Source: Oppiella nova (Eukaryota > Arthropoda > Arachnida > Sarcoptiformes > Oppiidae). From it: DNA of 64,000 nucleotides. The stretch is taken from positions 62,001-126,000 of the forward strand of contig CAJPVJ010000002.1 in assembly GCA_905397405.1 (NCBI GenBank), read 5' to 3'. This document shows positions 17,763-27,819 of the stretch, in pieces. The translations under genes were made by a program, and so were the position numbers. The notes beneath the pieces are model-generated. The model was not told where the DNA came from. It worked only from the letters and a program-made list of their open reading frames with translations, and ran no database searches. Each line of letters opens with the position of its first letter. The first letter of the stretch is position 1.

Positions 17763-17815
17763 TTTTATCCTAGACGATAAAGTTTAAATTTCACGAGGCT
17801 ATTTTTCACCATGAG

Positions 17816-17853
17816 CCAATAAAAAACAACCATATTCTTACGAAATATGGTTG
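17816..17853 (-). terminator. Intrinsic terminator of ntrBC
   Basis: CAACCATATT (17827-17836) pairs with AATATGGTTG (17844-17853). On the minus strand it is followed by TTTTTTATT, 30 bases after the ntrC stop. Confidence 0.85.
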
Positions 17854-17882
17854 GAGTAAACTTTATATTTATGAATGGCTTA

Positions 17883-19367
17883 TTATTCGGCTAAAACAGT
17901 TTTGTCTTCCTCTTCATCATCTTCAGCAGAATCCATGCCTAATTCTTTGAGTTTGCGCGTTAAAGTGTTACGCCCCCAACCTAAGAGTTCAGCAGCATGA
18001 CGTTTACGACCACGGGTTTGTTGAAGTGCTGCGATGATCAAAGTACGTTCAAACATTGGGGTGGCAATGTCTAAAATTTTCATTTCACCATTTTTAAGCT
18101 TTTGAATCGCCCATTGCGCCAGTAACTCATCCCAATGATGTAATGCAACACGGTCGATACCAGCTTGTGCTTGACCTTGATCATCAGATTTATTGATTGG
18201 AATTTGTTTTAATTCTGACGGTAAGTCTTCTGGATAAACTTCACGGCCTGTGATCATCACAGTTAACCAGCGGCAGGTATTCTCGAGTTGACGTACGTTG
18301 CCTGGCCAAGGCAGTTTTTGAATATACTCTTGCGTTTCTGGGCGTAAAATTTTTGGACTAACCCCGAGTTCTTTACCCGCGCGTGCCAAGAAGTGTTGCG
18401 CCAACATCGGAATATCTTCAGAACGATGAGCAAGTTTAGGAATATGAATACGAATGACATTTAAGCGATGATATAAGTCTTCACGGAAACGGCCATCATT
18501 GACCAATTTTTCTAAATCTTGATGTGTTGCTGCCACGATACGAACATCAACACGAACTGGAATATGACCACCAACACGATAAAATTCACCATCTGCCAAA
18601 ACACGGAGTAGACGTGTTTGTGTTTCAAATGGCATATCACCAATTTCATCTAAGAATAAGGTTCCACCATTGGCTTGTTCAAAACGACCTTGGCGTTGAG
18701 TATTGGCACCAGTAAATGCGCCTTTTTCATGACCAAATAATTCAGTTTCAATCAAATCTTTTGGAATAGCAGCCATGTTTAAAGCAATAAATGGTTTACT
18801 GCTTCTTGGTGAGTGGCGATGTAAAGCATGCGCAACTAACTCTTTACCTGTCCCAGACTCCCCGTTGATCAATACGGTAATATGCGATTGAGATAGACGT
18901 CCAATGGCGCGGAAAACTTCCTGCATTGCAGGGGATTCACCAATAATCTCAGTAGATTGAATTGGGGTGACTTTGGCAGATTCTTGTTGTTGCAGCTTGT
19001 TGATGTGCAAAATGGCACGATTCACCAGTGCAAGTGCTTCATCAATATCAAATGGCTTTGGAAGATATTCAAAAGCACCTGTTTGATAGCTCGATACTGC
19101 AGATTCTAAATCTGAGTGTGCTGTCATAATAATCACAGGCAGATCAGGATAACTTCCTTTGACTTTTCCTAGGAAGGTTAAACCATCAATGCCGGGCATA
19201 CGAATATCAGTGAGAATGACATCTGGCGCATTGCTTTGAAGCTGATCTAAAGCAGATTGTGCTTCTTCAAAACTGGTGACATCGAAGCCTTCTTCTTTAA
19301 ATGTTTTTTCCAAGACCCAACGCATAGCACGGTCGTCATCGATCACCCAAATTTTATTATGCGACAT
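17883..19367 (-). CDS. glnG: Nitrogen regulator NtrC, sigma54 activator
   Basis: NtrC (GlnG), 494 residues, the response regulator that turns on sigma-54 promoters under nitrogen limitation. Receiver domain: acidic pocket D10-D12 and phosphorylation site D54 in ILTDIRMPG, the same number as in E. coli. AAA+ domain: Walker A GESGTGKE (169-176), the sigma54-contacting GAFTGA loop (216-221), Walker [14 protein letters not shown]-terminal Fis-type helix-turn-helix [20 protein letters not shown]. The ATG at 19367 is chosen; the longer frame upstream runs into ntrB and lacks family similarity. It overlaps the 3' end of ntrB by 11 bases, so the two are translated together. glnA is not in the window. 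Confidence 0.95.
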   Translation of the reverse strand: MSHNKIWVIDDDRAMRWVLEKTFKEEGFDVTSFEEAQSALDQLQSNAPDVILTDIRMPGIDGLTFLGKVKGSYPDLPVIIMTAHSDLESAVSSYQTGAFEYLPKPFDIDEALALVNRAILHINKLQQQESAKVTPIQSTEIIGESPAMQEVFRAIGRLSQSHITVLINGESGTGKELVAHALHRHSPRSSKPFIALNMAAIPKDLIETELFGHEKGAFTGANTQRQGRFEQANGGTLFLDEIGDMPFETQTRLLRVLADGEFYRVGGHIPVRVDVRIVAATHQDLEKLVNDGRFREDLYHRLNVIRIHIPKLAHRSEDIPMLAQHFLARAGKELGVSPKILRPETQEYIQKLPWPGNVRQLENTCRWLTVMITGREVYPEDLPSELKQIPINKSDDQGQAQAGIDRVALHHWDELLAQWAIQKLKNGEMKILDIATPMFERTLIIAALQQTRGRKRHAAELLGWGRNTLTRKLKELGMDSAEDDEEEDKTVLAE

Positions 19368-20463
19368 GGTTAGACTCCCAAGGTAGATATAAGCTAAATA
19401 CTGTTTTTCCAGGAACGGATTGGCATTCAATCATTCCGTTGTGTTGATGCATGATATTTTGTGCGATGCTTAAGCCAAGACCTGTTCCTTTGGCACGGCC
19501 AGTCACAAGCGGATAAAACACGGATTCTAAAATTTCTTCAGGAACACCAGGGCCATTGTCTTCAATATCAATACGAATGGCTGATTTATTCAGTACGCCA
19601 TTAATCGTCACCAAACGTTGAATGCGTGTACGCAACATCAGTTCAGGTTGATGATCAATAAAAAACTCACGATTCTCAGTCATCGCCTGTACCGCATTGA
19701 CACTAATATTGAGCATCACTTGAATCAGTTGATCGCGATCTGCTTTGACATCAGGCAATGAAAGGTCATAGTCTCGTGTGATTTTAATTTTTTTCTTGGT
19801 TTGATTTACAATTAAAGAGCGAACACGTTCAAGCGGTTCATGCACGTTGACCAGTTCGTAGCTCGGGAGCTGACGTGAACCCAGCATAGTATCAGCAAGG
19901 TTTCTTAAACGATCGACTTCACTGATAATAATATCGGTGAACTCTGCATACTGTGGATCATTTAAACTACGAGCAAGCAGTTGAGTTGCACCACGAATTC
20001 CACCTAATGGGTTTTTGATTTCATGTGCAACACCTCGAATTAGTTGACGTGCAACTTGATGTTGTTGAATCAGGTTTTCTTCTTTAGAAATTTTAAGCAT
20101 CCGATCAATCGGATTTAATTCAATTAATAGTAATGGGTGATAGGATCTTCCTGTATTTAACTGCGACACGGAATAATCAACATGCATGTCTTTAAAGTTA
20201 ACATTGATAATCGCTTCACGGCGTGTATAGGCTTGACCTGTTTTTATTGAGTTGTTTAATGCTTCCAAGGTATTAAAGCTATCATTTGGTGCATGTAAAA
20301 TATTAATCACTGGCTGACCTGCCGCACGAAGCAAGCTAATATCAAACAATGCTTCGCATGATGAATTAAGATAAAAAATATTTAAATTACAATCGACCAA
20401 AAGAATTGCAGTGGTTAAATTATCCACCAGCAATCTATAATCAATTGTTGGGTATTGATCCAT
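19357..20463 (-). CDS. glnL: Nitrogen sensor histidine kinase NtrB
   Basis: NtrB (GlnL), 368 residues from the ATG at 20463, phosphorylates or dephosphorylates NtrC under control of the PII protein. A PAS domain fills about residues 8-120 (LLVDNLTTAILLVD, YLNSSCEALF). The H-box is VAHEIKNPLGG with phospho-accepting H147, followed by the N-box NISVNAVQAM, G1 box DNGPGVPEE and G2 box GTGLGLSIAQN. No membrane helix: it is cytosolic, as in other bacteria. The reading frame is open for 56 more codons upstream, but family length (349 in E. coli) and AGGAAAGC before 20463 favour the shorter form. It is operonic with ntrC. Confidence 0.93.
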   Translation of the reverse strand: MDQYPTIDYRLLVDNLTTAILLVDCNLNIFYLNSSCEALFDISLLRAAGQPVINILHAPNDSFNTLEALNNSIKTGQAYTRREAIINVNFKDMHVDYSVSQLNTGRSYHPLLLIELNPIDRMLKISKEENLIQQHQVARQLIRGVAHEIKNPLGGIRGATQLLARSLNDPQYAEFTDIIISEVDRLRNLADTMLGSRQLPSYELVNVHEPLERVRSLIVNQTKKKIKITRDYDLSLPDVKADRDQLIQVMLNISVNAVQAMTENREFFIDHQPELMLRTRIQRLVTINGVLNKSAIRIDIEDNGPGVPEEILESVFYPLVTGRAKGTGLGLSIAQNIMHQHNGMIECQSVPGKTVFSLYLPWESNHVA

Positions 20464-20826
20464 TAGCAGAGCTTTCCTGTCTTTAAATAGCGCAATGGCA
20501 TCTGCACCTCGTTTTCTATTTTCCCGAACATGGGTGATTGAATCGGTTAAATCGTCCTGATATAAAGCAAGATGCACGCCAACTTTTAAATACTGCGCAG
20601 TTTTCTTACATGAATGATAAAAATTGCGCATTTACTGCGCTTTATTCAAGTGTAAAAACCTGCATTCATATTACGCTATCATTATATTGTTCCAAAATGG
20701 TGCATTGTAGTAATTTAATTATTTGATTGGATGTATTTTGGTGCATTATACAAAGAGTGCAGTTTCCACCTGTTTTTATCTCTTGAAAAGTCATACAATA
20801 CGCGGATTATAGTGGAGCGCAGATTC

Positions 20827-22170
20827 ATGAAGTCCCCCAAAGTCGGTTTTGTATCTTTAGGTTGTCCTAAGGCATTGGTAGATTCTGAACGCATTTTAAC
20901 GCAGTTAAAGACTGAAGGTTATGATGTTGCATCAGATTATGAAGGTGCTGATTTAGTTGTTGTGAACACCTGTGGTTTTATTGAATCTGCAGTACAAGAG
21001 TCTTTAGACGCAATTGGTGAAGCCATGAGCGCCAATGGTCGTGTGATTGTCACAGGCTGTTTGGGTAAAGATGAAGATAAAATTCGCCAGATGCATCCAA
21101 ATGTCTTAAAAGTGACAGGTGCGGCGGCGTATCAAGATGTGATGGAAGCTGTCCATCAGTATGTTCCAGAACCACCGAAACACAATCCTTTTGTAGATCT
21201 TGTACCTGAACAAGGTATTCGTTTAACACCTAAACATTATGCTTATTTAAAAATATCAGAAGGCTGTAACCATCGTTGCACATTCTGCATTATTCCAAGC
21301 ATGCGTGGTGATCTTGTGTCACGTCCTGTTGGCTCTGTATTAAATGAAGCACAGGCGTTAAAAAAAGCGGGTGTAAAAGAAGTCTTGGTGATTTCTCAAG
21401 ACACCTCCGCTTATGGTGTAGATACCAAATATAAGCTTGATTTCTGGAATGGTCAGCCTGTTAAAACCAAATTCTATGACATGTGCGAAGCGCTCGGTCA
21501 GTTAGGGATTTGGGTGCGATTACATTATGTTTATCCATATCCACATGTGGATGCGGTTATTGACTTAATGGCACAGGGTAAAATTCTTCCATATTTAGAC
21601 ATTCCTTTTCAACACGCCAGTCCGCGCATCTTAAAATTGATGAAGCGACCAGCTCATAGTGAAAATACCTTGGAACGTCTAAAATTATGGCGTGAAAAAT
21701 GTCCTGAATTGGTTATTCGTTCAACATTTGTCGTGGGTTTCCCTGGTGAAACTGAAGAAGATTTTCAAATGTTATTGGACTGGTTACAAGAGGCGAAACT
21801 TGATCGTGTAGGTTGCTTTACCTACTCACCTGTAGAAGGTGCAACAGCCAACGATTTGCCTGATCATGTTCCTGAAGAAATTAAGCAACAACGCTATGAA
21901 CGTTTTATGGAAGTTCAACAAGCGATTTCTGCTGAAAAACTGCAAAGTCGTATTGGTCAAACCATGACGGTTTTAGTGGATGATCTTGAAGAAGAATTCC
22001 CAGTCGCAGTTGCACGCTCTTATGCAGATGCACCTGAGATTGATGGTAATGTTTTTGTTGAAGATATTGATAAGTCAGTGATTAAAGCTGGTGATTTACT
22101 TGAAGTCGAAATTACAGATGCAGATGAATACGATTTATTTGCCAAGTTGATTCGCGTTAAATCAGCTTAA
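20827..22170 (+). CDS. rimO: Ribosomal protein S12 methylthiotransferase
   Basis: RimO adds a methylthio group to Asp of ribosomal protein S12 (D88/D89 in E. coli), a radical-SAM reaction. From the ATG at 20827 the protein has 447 residues. The N-terminal MTTase domain has the three Cys for the auxiliary cluster (C13 in SLGCPK, C49 in NTCGF, C78 in VTGCLG). The radical-SAM cluster CNHRCTFC places C147, C151 and C154, followed by IIPSMRG, which separates RimO from MiaB. A C-terminal TRAM domain covers about 375-445. The 32 extra codons upstream in frame are not family-like, and GGAGCG lies before the chosen start. pyrH follows 65 bases on. Confidence 0.96.
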   Translation: MKSPKVGFVSLGCPKALVDSERILTQLKTEGYDVASDYEGADLVVVNTCGFIESAVQESLDAIGEAMSANGRVIVTGCLGKDEDKIRQMHPNVLKVTGAAAYQDVMEAVHQYVPEPPKHNPFVDLVPEQGIRLTPKHYAYLKISEGCNHRCTFCIIPSMRGDLVSRPVGSVLNEAQALKKAGVKEVLVISQDTSAYGVDTKYKLDFWNGQPVKTKFYDMCEALGQLGIWVRLHYVYPYPHVDAVIDLMAQGKILPYLDIPFQHASPRILKLMKRPAHSENTLERLKLWREKCPELVIRSTFVVGFPGETEEDFQMLLDWLQEAKLDRVGCFTYSPVEGATANDLPDHVPEEIKQQRYERFMEVQQAISAEKLQSRIGQTMTVLVDDLEEEFPVAVARSYADAPEIDGNVFVEDIDKSVIKAGDLLEVEITDADEYDLFAKLIRVKSA

Positions 22171-22235
22171 GTGTTGCCGATTTCGATTTGATTAAATACG
22201 AATAAAATTGTAGATATAAGTATTGGAGTTTTGTG

Positions 22236-22964
22236 ATGTTAGATTCTAAAAAGCCACGCTATGAGCGAATTTTGCTGAAACTTTCGGGTGAAGCGCTTGC
22301 GGGTAATAAAGACATGGGGATTGATGCCCAAGTCTTAGATCAAATGTCTTTATCTATTGCTCACTTGGTTGGTTTGGGTGTGCAAGTGGGTATCGTGGTG
22401 GGTGGTGGTAACTTATACCGTGGTAGTCAATTGCAAAAAGATGGTTTGGTTGGCCGTGTAACGGGTGACCAAATGGGTATGCTTGCTACGGTAATGAATG
22501 GTTTGGCTTTACGTGATGCTTTGGTTCGCCGTAACATCAAAACCCGTTTAATGTCAGCATTACCAATTGGTGCAGTAGTTGAAGCCTATTCAAGCCGTGA
22601 TGCAATTCGCCACTTAACTCAAGGTGAGGTGTGTGTATTTGTTGCAGGAACAGGTAATCCATTCTTTACAACGGATACTGCAGCGTGCTTACGTGGTATT
22701 GAAATTGAAGCAAATCTTATTTTAAAAGCCACTAAAGTTGATGGTGTCTACAATAAAGACCCAAGTAAATATGATGATGCTGTTAAATATGACCATTTAA
22801 GTTTTGATGAAGTTTTAGATGAGAAACTTGGTGTCATGGATTTAACTGCAATTTGCTTATGCCGCGATCACAATGTGCCACTTCAAGTATTTGATATGAA
22901 CAAGTCTGGTGCTTTGCTTTCTGTGGTAATGGGCGAAAAAGAGGGCACTCACGTTACAAACTAA
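22236..22964 (+). CDS. pyrH: UMP kinase
   Basis: PyrH phosphorylates UMP to UDP; bacterial hexameric enzyme of the amino acid kinase family, activated by GTP and inhibited by UTP in known members. 242 residues from the ATG at 22236, chosen over the GTG three bases before because TTGGAG stands seven bases upstream of the ATG. Visible motifs: LLKLSGEAL (N-terminal Lys of the active site), [37 protein letters not shown] and [14 protein letters not shown]. Lies between rimO and frr, as pyrH-frr pairs do in most bacteria, though rpsB and tsf are not upstream here. Confidence 0.97.
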   Translation: MLDSKKPRYERILLKLSGEALAGNKDMGIDAQVLDQMSLSIAHLVGLGVQVGIVVGGGNLYRGSQLQKDGLVGRVTGDQMGMLATVMNGLALRDALVRRNIKTRLMSALPIGAVVEAYSSRDAIRHLTQGEVCVFVAGTGNPFFTTDTAACLRGIEIEANLILKATKVDGVYNKDPSKYDDAVKYDHLSFDEVLDEKLGVMDLTAICLCRDHNVPLQVFDMNKSGALLSVVMGEKEGTHVTN

Positions 22965-23089
22965 TGTACGTGGGTAGTAAAGCTCTTTATACTACTGCAA
23001 TTTTAGATTAGGGTGTATTGACACTTCGCCTGTTTATGAAATGTCATTAGACCTCATACACATTTAGATAAATAAGTAAGGAAGATCAT

Positions 23090-23644
23090 ATGATTAACGA
23101 TCTTAAAAAAGACGCAGAAGACCGTATGAATAAGTCATTGGAGTCTTTGGAACATGGTTTTGCAAAGGTTCGTACAGGTCGTGCGCATCCATCGATCCTA
23201 AATGGAGTTATGGTTCCTTACTATGGTTCTGACGTGCCGTTAAACCAAGTGGCTAACGTGGGTGTTGAAGATTCACGTACTTTGTTAGTTCAACCATTTG
23301 AACGTTCAATGGTTTCTGCAATTGATAAAGCAATCCGTGAATCAGATTTGGGCTTAAACCCAGTAACTGCTGATGCGATTCGTGTGCCAATGGCAGCTTT
23401 GACAGAAGAAACACGTAAAGATATGCAGAAAGTTGCACGTAACGAAGCAGAAAATGCCAAAGTTGCGATTCGTAATATCCGCCGTGATGTTTTAGGCGAT
23501 ATCAAATCATTATTAAAAGATAAAGAAATTTCTGAAGATGATGAGCGTCGTGCAGGCGATGATATCCAAAAAATTACCGATAAATTTGTTGCTGAAGTGG
23601 ACAAACGTCTTGCTGCGAAAGAAGCTGAATTGATGAAGGTCTAA
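23090..23644 (+). CDS. frr: Ribosome recycling factor
   Basis: RRF, 184 residues, works with EF-G to split post-termination ribosomes. The three-helix bundle and small beta domain are evident: [22 protein letters not shown] near the hinge, [18 protein letters not shown], and the C-terminal helix with VRNIRRD-like ([15 protein letters not shown]), [19 protein letters not shown]. Length matches E. coli RRF (185). The start ATG is preceded by AAGGAAGATC. uppS begins 7 bases after the stop, starting a tight run of envelope genes. The arrangement pyrH-frr-uppS-cdsA-dxr-rseP-bamA is conserved across proteobacteria. Confidence 0.98.
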   Translation: MINDLKKDAEDRMNKSLESLEHGFAKVRTGRAHPSILNGVMVPYYGSDVPLNQVANVGVEDSRTLLVQPFERSMVSAIDKAIRESDLGLNPVTADAIRVPMAALTEETRKDMQKVARNEAENAKVAIRNIRRDVLGDIKSLLKDKEISEDDERRAGDDIQKITDKFVAEVDKRLAAKEAELMKV

Positions 23645-23651
23645 GATTTAA

Positions 23652-24404
23652 ATGACCACATCTGAAGACAACCATCTTCCAAAACATGTTGCCATCATCA
23701 TGGATGGCAACAATCGTTTTGCAAAAAAGAAACAACTGCAAAAAGGTGACGGACACCGTGAAGGTAAAAATGTCCTAGATCCGATTGTAGAGCATTGTCG
23801 TAAAGTTGGCGTTCAGGCGCTTACTGTGTTTGCTTTCTCAAGTGAAAACTGGAATCGACCACAGTATGAAGTTGATTTGTTAATGAAATTGTTGGAAGAC
23901 ACAATTCATGAGCAAATTCCACGGATGGAAAAATTCGAAATTTCGTTGAGATTTATTGGTGATCGTAGTCGGCTTTCTCCAGAGCTACGTGAATTAATGT
24001 TGCATGCTGAACAAAGGACTGCTAAGTTCAGTAACATGACTTTAACAATTGCAATTAGTTATGGTGGTATGTGGGATATCGCAGATACTGCACGTAAACT
24101 TGCGCAACAGGTTAAAGATCAACAAATTGATGTGAATCAAATCAATACTGAGTTATTTGCACAACAAATAAGTTTGGGGGATTTGCCACCCGTGGATTTA
24201 TTGATTCGTACAGGCGGTGATTACCGACTGTCTAATTTCTTACTGTGGCAGGCTGCATACGCTGAGTTATATTTTACTGAGACATTATGGCCAGAATTTA
24301 CAGTGCAAGAGTTGGATCATGCGTTCAATATTTTTTCAGGGCGTGAAAGACGTTTCGGAAAAACCTCTGAACAAATTCAACAAGAACATATAGAGAATTT
24401 ATAA
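23652..24404 (+). CDS. uppS: Undecaprenyl diphosphate synthase
   Basis: UppS (IspU) makes the C55 lipid carrier for peptidoglycan and surface glycans by cis-condensation of IPP on farnesyl diphosphate. 250 residues. The catalytic Asp is D18 in IIMDGNNRFAKK, followed by GHREGK. Family motifs FAFSSENWNRP, SYGG(M)WDI, RTGGDYRLSNF and LWQAAYAELYFTETLWPEF are all present. The family has more usually MDGNGRWA; here GNNRFA is a mild variant common in Acinetobacter. It overlaps the cdsA start codon by one base (TAATG), so translation is coupled. Confidence 0.97.
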   Translation: MTTSEDNHLPKHVAIIMDGNNRFAKKKQLQKGDGHREGKNVLDPIVEHCRKVGVQALTVFAFSSENWNRPQYEVDLLMKLLEDTIHEQIPRMEKFEISLRFIGDRSRLSPELRELMLHAEQRTAKFSNMTLTIAISYGGMWDIADTARKLAQQVKDQQIDVNQINTELFAQQISLGDLPPVDLLIRTGGDYRLSNFLLWQAAYAELYFTETLWPEFTVQELDHAFNIFSGRERRFGKTSEQIQQEHIENL

Positions 24405-25228
24405 TGTTAGAGCGGATTATAACCGCATTGGTATTGGTGGCAGTTGTACTGAGTTGTATGTTTGCAACAAAATCTCAATATCCAATGTTAGTGTTAATGA
24501 TTATCGCAGCTGGGGCAGCAGGTTATGAGTGGTTTAAACTCATGCCACATGAATCTGACCATGTGAAGAAAATTAAAGCTGCTGGATTCGGCGTATTGAC
24601 CGCTTTTTTTTCAGGGTTAGCATTATATTTTAATGATTTGGCACTTATTCTTTGGAGTGCCTCTATTCTCACTTGGTTGTGTAGTCTGTATTGGGTAAAA
24701 CATTATCCTGAATACGATGGCTGGTACAATATCACTTTAAATATTGTTGGCTTGGTTCTAATCAGTGCCGCAGTTACCGCTATTTTTGAAGTTTGGAAAA
24801 GCTCACCTTGGTGGTTGATGTATCTGTTCCTGTTGGTTTGGGGCGCGGACAGTGGTGCATATTTTGTTGGGCGTAAATTTGGTAAGCGTAAACTTGCGCC
24901 AGATGTGAGTCCAAACAAATCAATCGAAGGCTTAATTGGTGGGATTGTCACTGTTGCGATTGTGATCATTGTGGTTCAATCGATTTATCTACATTTAACG
25001 CTTCCACAACATATTCTTTTCCTAGTTTTGTCTATTGTGACTGTGTTTAGCTCTGTGCTTGGCGACTTGTTTGAATCTATGATTAAACGTCGTGCAGGAA
25101 TTAAAGACTCAGGTCGTATCCTTCCAGGACATGGTGGGGTGCTTGATCGTATAGATTCATTGCTTGCTGCGGCTCCGTTTTTTGCAGCTGGCATGTATGT
25201 TTTAAAACTTATTGGTGTAGATTTATAG
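24404..25228 (+). CDS. cdsA: Phosphatidate cytidylyltransferase
   Basis: CdsA makes CDP-diacylglycerol from phosphatidic acid and CTP at the inner membrane, the branch point for all phospholipids. 274 residues with about seven to eight membrane helices. The family signature is complete near the C-terminus: SMIKRRAGIKDSG then RILPGHGGVLDRIDSL, containing the Mg-binding Asp residues. Another conserved patch is WGADSGAYFVGRKFGKRKLAPDVSPNKS. The start overlaps uppS and the stop touches the dxr ATG directly, so it sits in a tight operon. Confidence 0.96.
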   Translation: MLERIITALVLVAVVLSCMFATKSQYPMLVLMIIAAGAAGYEWFKLMPHESDHVKKIKAAGFGVLTAFFSGLALYFNDLALILWSASILTWLCSLYWVKHYPEYDGWYNITLNIVGLVLISAAVTAIFEVWKSSPWWLMYLFLLVWGADSGAYFVGRKFGKRKLAPDVSPNKSIEGLIGGIVTVAIVIIVVQSIYLHLTLPQHILFLVLSIVTVFSSVLGDLFESMIKRRAGIKDSGRILPGHGGVLDRIDSLLAAAPFFAAGMYVLKLIGVDL

Positions 25229-26425
25229 ATGTCACAATCTGTTTGTATATTAGGTGTTACAGGTTCTATTGGACGCAGTACTTTAAAAATTTTACAACAG
25301 CATTCGGACCAGTATTCAGTTTTTGCAGTGACTGGATTTAGTCGAATCAAAGAACTCAGTGAAATATGCAAACAATATCGACCGAAATGTGTTGTTGTAC
25401 CATCGGATAAAGTAGATGAGTTACAACAGCTACTTGCTATACATCATATTTTTGATATCGAAATCCTCACAGATGAAGCAGGGCTTATCACCGTATCGGA
25501 ACATCCTGATGTAGATGTAGTGATGGCAGCAATTGTTGGTGCAGCAGGATTGTTGCCTACTTTAGCCGCAGTGAAAGCAGGTAAGCGCGTTTTACTTGCC
25601 AACAAAGAAGCCTTGGTGATGTCTGGCGATATTATGCTTCAAGCAGCTAAAGATCATCATGCTTTGTTACTGCCTGTCGACTCTGAACATAATGCTATTT
25701 TTCAATGTCTTCCTCAAAATTATTTACAGATTCAATCCAATGGTGAGCCTCAATTGGGGGTCAAGCAAGTTTTGTTGACTGCTTCAGGCGGCCCATTTTT
25801 AAATTTTAGCTTAGAACAATTAAAAACTGTAACACCTGCACAAGCCTGTAAACATCCAAATTGGTCGATGGGACAAAAAATCTCGGTAGATTCTGCAACC
25901 CTGATGAATAAAGGTTTAGAATTGATCGAAGCATGTCATTTATTTTCAATTAAAGAACAATTTGTTACAGTTGTTGTTCATCCACAAAGTATCATTCATT
26001 CAATGGTTCAATATGTGGATGGTTCAACTTTGGCTCAAATGGGTAATCCTGATATGTGTACGCCGATTGCGCATGCACTTGCATGGCCTGAGCGGATTCA
26101 AACTCATGTCCCGCCTCTGGATTTATTTGTCCATTCACAACTCGATTTTCAAGCGCCAGATATTACGCGTTTTCCATCGCTTAAACTGGCTCGAAATGCT
26201 ATGCAGGCGGGTGGATTGGCACCGTCTATTCTCAATGCTGCTAATGAAATTGCTGTGAGTGCTTTTTTACAGCAAAAAATTGCATTTTTAGAAATTTCAC
26301 AAGTGGTTGAACATACCTTAAATCACGTTCAAAATGGTTTGGCAGATTCGATTGACACGATTTTGCAGACAGATCAACTTGCGCGCCAAGTTGCTTCACA
26401 ACGCATTACACAATTGGGAAGCTGA
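25229..26425 (+). CDS. dxr: 1-deoxy-D-xylulose 5-phosphate reductoisomerase
   Basis: Dxr (IspC) is the second step of the MEP isoprenoid pathway, turning DXP into MEP with NADPH; target of fosmidomycin. 398 residues, same as E. coli. The NADPH loop is GVTGSIGRSTL (9-19), NKEALV lies at 125-130, and metal ligands D151 and E153 are in LLPVDSEHNAIFQ, with a third acidic residue expected in MNKGLELIEA. Starts immediately at the end of cdsA. The product feeds the UppS reaction encoded two genes upstream. Confidence 0.97.
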   Translation: MSQSVCILGVTGSIGRSTLKILQQHSDQYSVFAVTGFSRIKELSEICKQYRPKCVVVPSDKVDELQQLLAIHHIFDIEILTDEAGLITVSEHPDVDVVMAAIVGAAGLLPTLAAVKAGKRVLLANKEALVMSGDIMLQAAKDHHALLLPVDSEHNAIFQCLPQNYLQIQSNGEPQLGVKQVLLTASGGPFLNFSLEQLKTVTPAQACKHPNWSMGQKISVDSATLMNKGLELIEACHLFSIKEQFVTVVVHPQSIIHSMVQYVDGSTLAQMGNPDMCTPIAHALAWPERIQTHVPPLDLFVHSQLDFQAPDITRFPSLKLARNAMQAGGLAPSILNAANEIAVSAFLQQKIAFLEISQVVEHTLNHVQNGLADSIDTILQTDQLARQVASQRITQLGS

Positions 26426-26427
26426 TC

Positions 26428-27783
26428 ATGAGTGTTCTATTTATCATTGTTGCTGCCATATTCTTACTTGGTCCGCTGATTGCAATTCATGAATTTGGAC
26501 ATTATTGGGTTGCACGTAAACTCGGTGTAAAAGTACTGGTCTATTCGATTGGTTTTGGTCCAACTTTGTTGAAGTGGACATCGAAAAAATCAGGCATCCA
26601 ATATCAACTTTCAGCATTACCACTGGGTGGTTATGTCAAAATGTTGGATGAGCGTGAGGGGAATGTCAGTGCGGAAGATTTGCCGTTAGCATTTAACCGT
26701 CAGCCACCATGGAAGCGTATTGCGATTGTTGCTGCAGGTCCATTGATCAATTTGATTTTTGCAATAGTCCTGTTCTGGATTCTATTTCTTCCTGCACAAG
26801 AGCAATTAAATACTCGTGTTGGTGCAATTCTACCCAATACTCCTGCTGCAACAGCTCAAATGCAGATTGGCGATAAAATTGTTGCTGTAGATGGAACCGA
26901 TGTCAGCACTTGGGAGAAACTCAACTATGCCATCGTTGACCGTGTTGGTGAAACAGGTCATATCGATGTTCAAGTTGAGCGTAATGGTCAGCCGCAGGGT
27001 TTTGCTTTACCGATCAAGAATTTCTTAAAAGACCAAAGTCAGTCACCATTTGATGTATTGGGTTTTACCCCATATCGTCCACAGATTCCTGCAACTGTTT
27101 ATAAGTTAAGTAGTGATGGCGCTGCTATTCGTCAAGGGATGAAAGAAGGTGATCAGATCATTTCAATCAATCAAGTGAAAATGAAAGATTGGTTTGATGT
27201 GGTAGATGTGGTACAAAAATCACCTGAAAAGTTACTTAAAGTTGATGTGTTACGCCAAGGGCAGATTGTACATTTACAAGTAATGCCGCAAGGTAAACGT
27301 GACAATATGGGAAATGTAACAGGTATGTTAGGTGTGCAAGCACAGACTGATAAACTGACAATTCCTACTGAATATAAACAAACAATTCAATATAATCCTG
27401 CTGAAGCTTTTGTTGTTGCTGTTGAAAAGACTGGGCAACTTTCAGCAATGATTTTGAATTCGATGGTGAAGATGGTGCGTGGTTTAATTGGCTTAGATAA
27501 TTTGTCGGGTCCAATTACTATTGCAAAAGTCGCCGGTCAAAGTGCTGAAATGGGGTGGCAGACATTCATTTCATTTATGGCTTTGATGAGTGTGAGTTTG
27601 GGGATTTTAAATTTATTGCCTATTCCGATGTTAGATGGCGGTCATTTGGTTTATTACATTATTGAAGCAATTCGTGGTAAGCCTGTTTCTGAACAAATAC
27701 AATTGGTTGGGTTAAAAATTGGTATGGTACTGCTTGGTAGCATGATGCTTCTTGCAATATTTAATGATTTTATGCGTTTATAA
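26428..27783 (+). CDS. rseP: Site-2 protease RseP
   Basis: RseP is an inner-membrane zinc protease that cuts membrane-spanning anti-sigma factors and signal-peptide remnants. 451 residues. Zinc ligands are in HEFGH (H21, H25) of the first membrane helix, and the third ligand Asp is in MLDGGHLVYY near the C-terminus. Two PDZ domains occupy about residues 115-300 (VGAILPNTPAATAQMQIGD and ...QGMKEGDQIISINQ). Four membrane segments overall. It follows dxr by 2 bases and precedes bamA. Whether a RseA-like substrate exists in this organism cannot be seen here. Confidence 0.96.
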   Translation: MSVLFIIVAAIFLLGPLIAIHEFGHYWVARKLGVKVLVYSIGFGPTLLKWTSKKSGIQYQLSALPLGGYVKMLDEREGNVSAEDLPLAFNRQPPWKRIAIVAAGPLINLIFAIVLFWILFLPAQEQLNTRVGAILPNTPAATAQMQIGDKIVAVDGTDVSTWEKLNYAIVDRVGETGHIDVQVERNGQPQGFALPIKNFLKDQSQSPFDVLGFTPYRPQIPATVYKLSSDGAAIRQGMKEGDQIISINQVKMKDWFDVVDVVQKSPEKLLKVDVLRQGQIVHLQVMPQGKRDNMGNVTGMLGVQAQTDKLTIPTEYKQTIQYNPAEAFVVAVEKTGQLSAMILNSMVKMVRGLIGLDNLSGPITIAKVAGQSAEMGWQTFISFMALMSVSLGILNLLPIPMLDGGHLVYYIIEAIRGKPVSEQIQLVGLKIGMVLLGSMMLLAIFNDFMRL

Positions 27784-27819
27784 CGCAATTGTGGATTAAC
27801 TTACTGGAAAATAATAGGC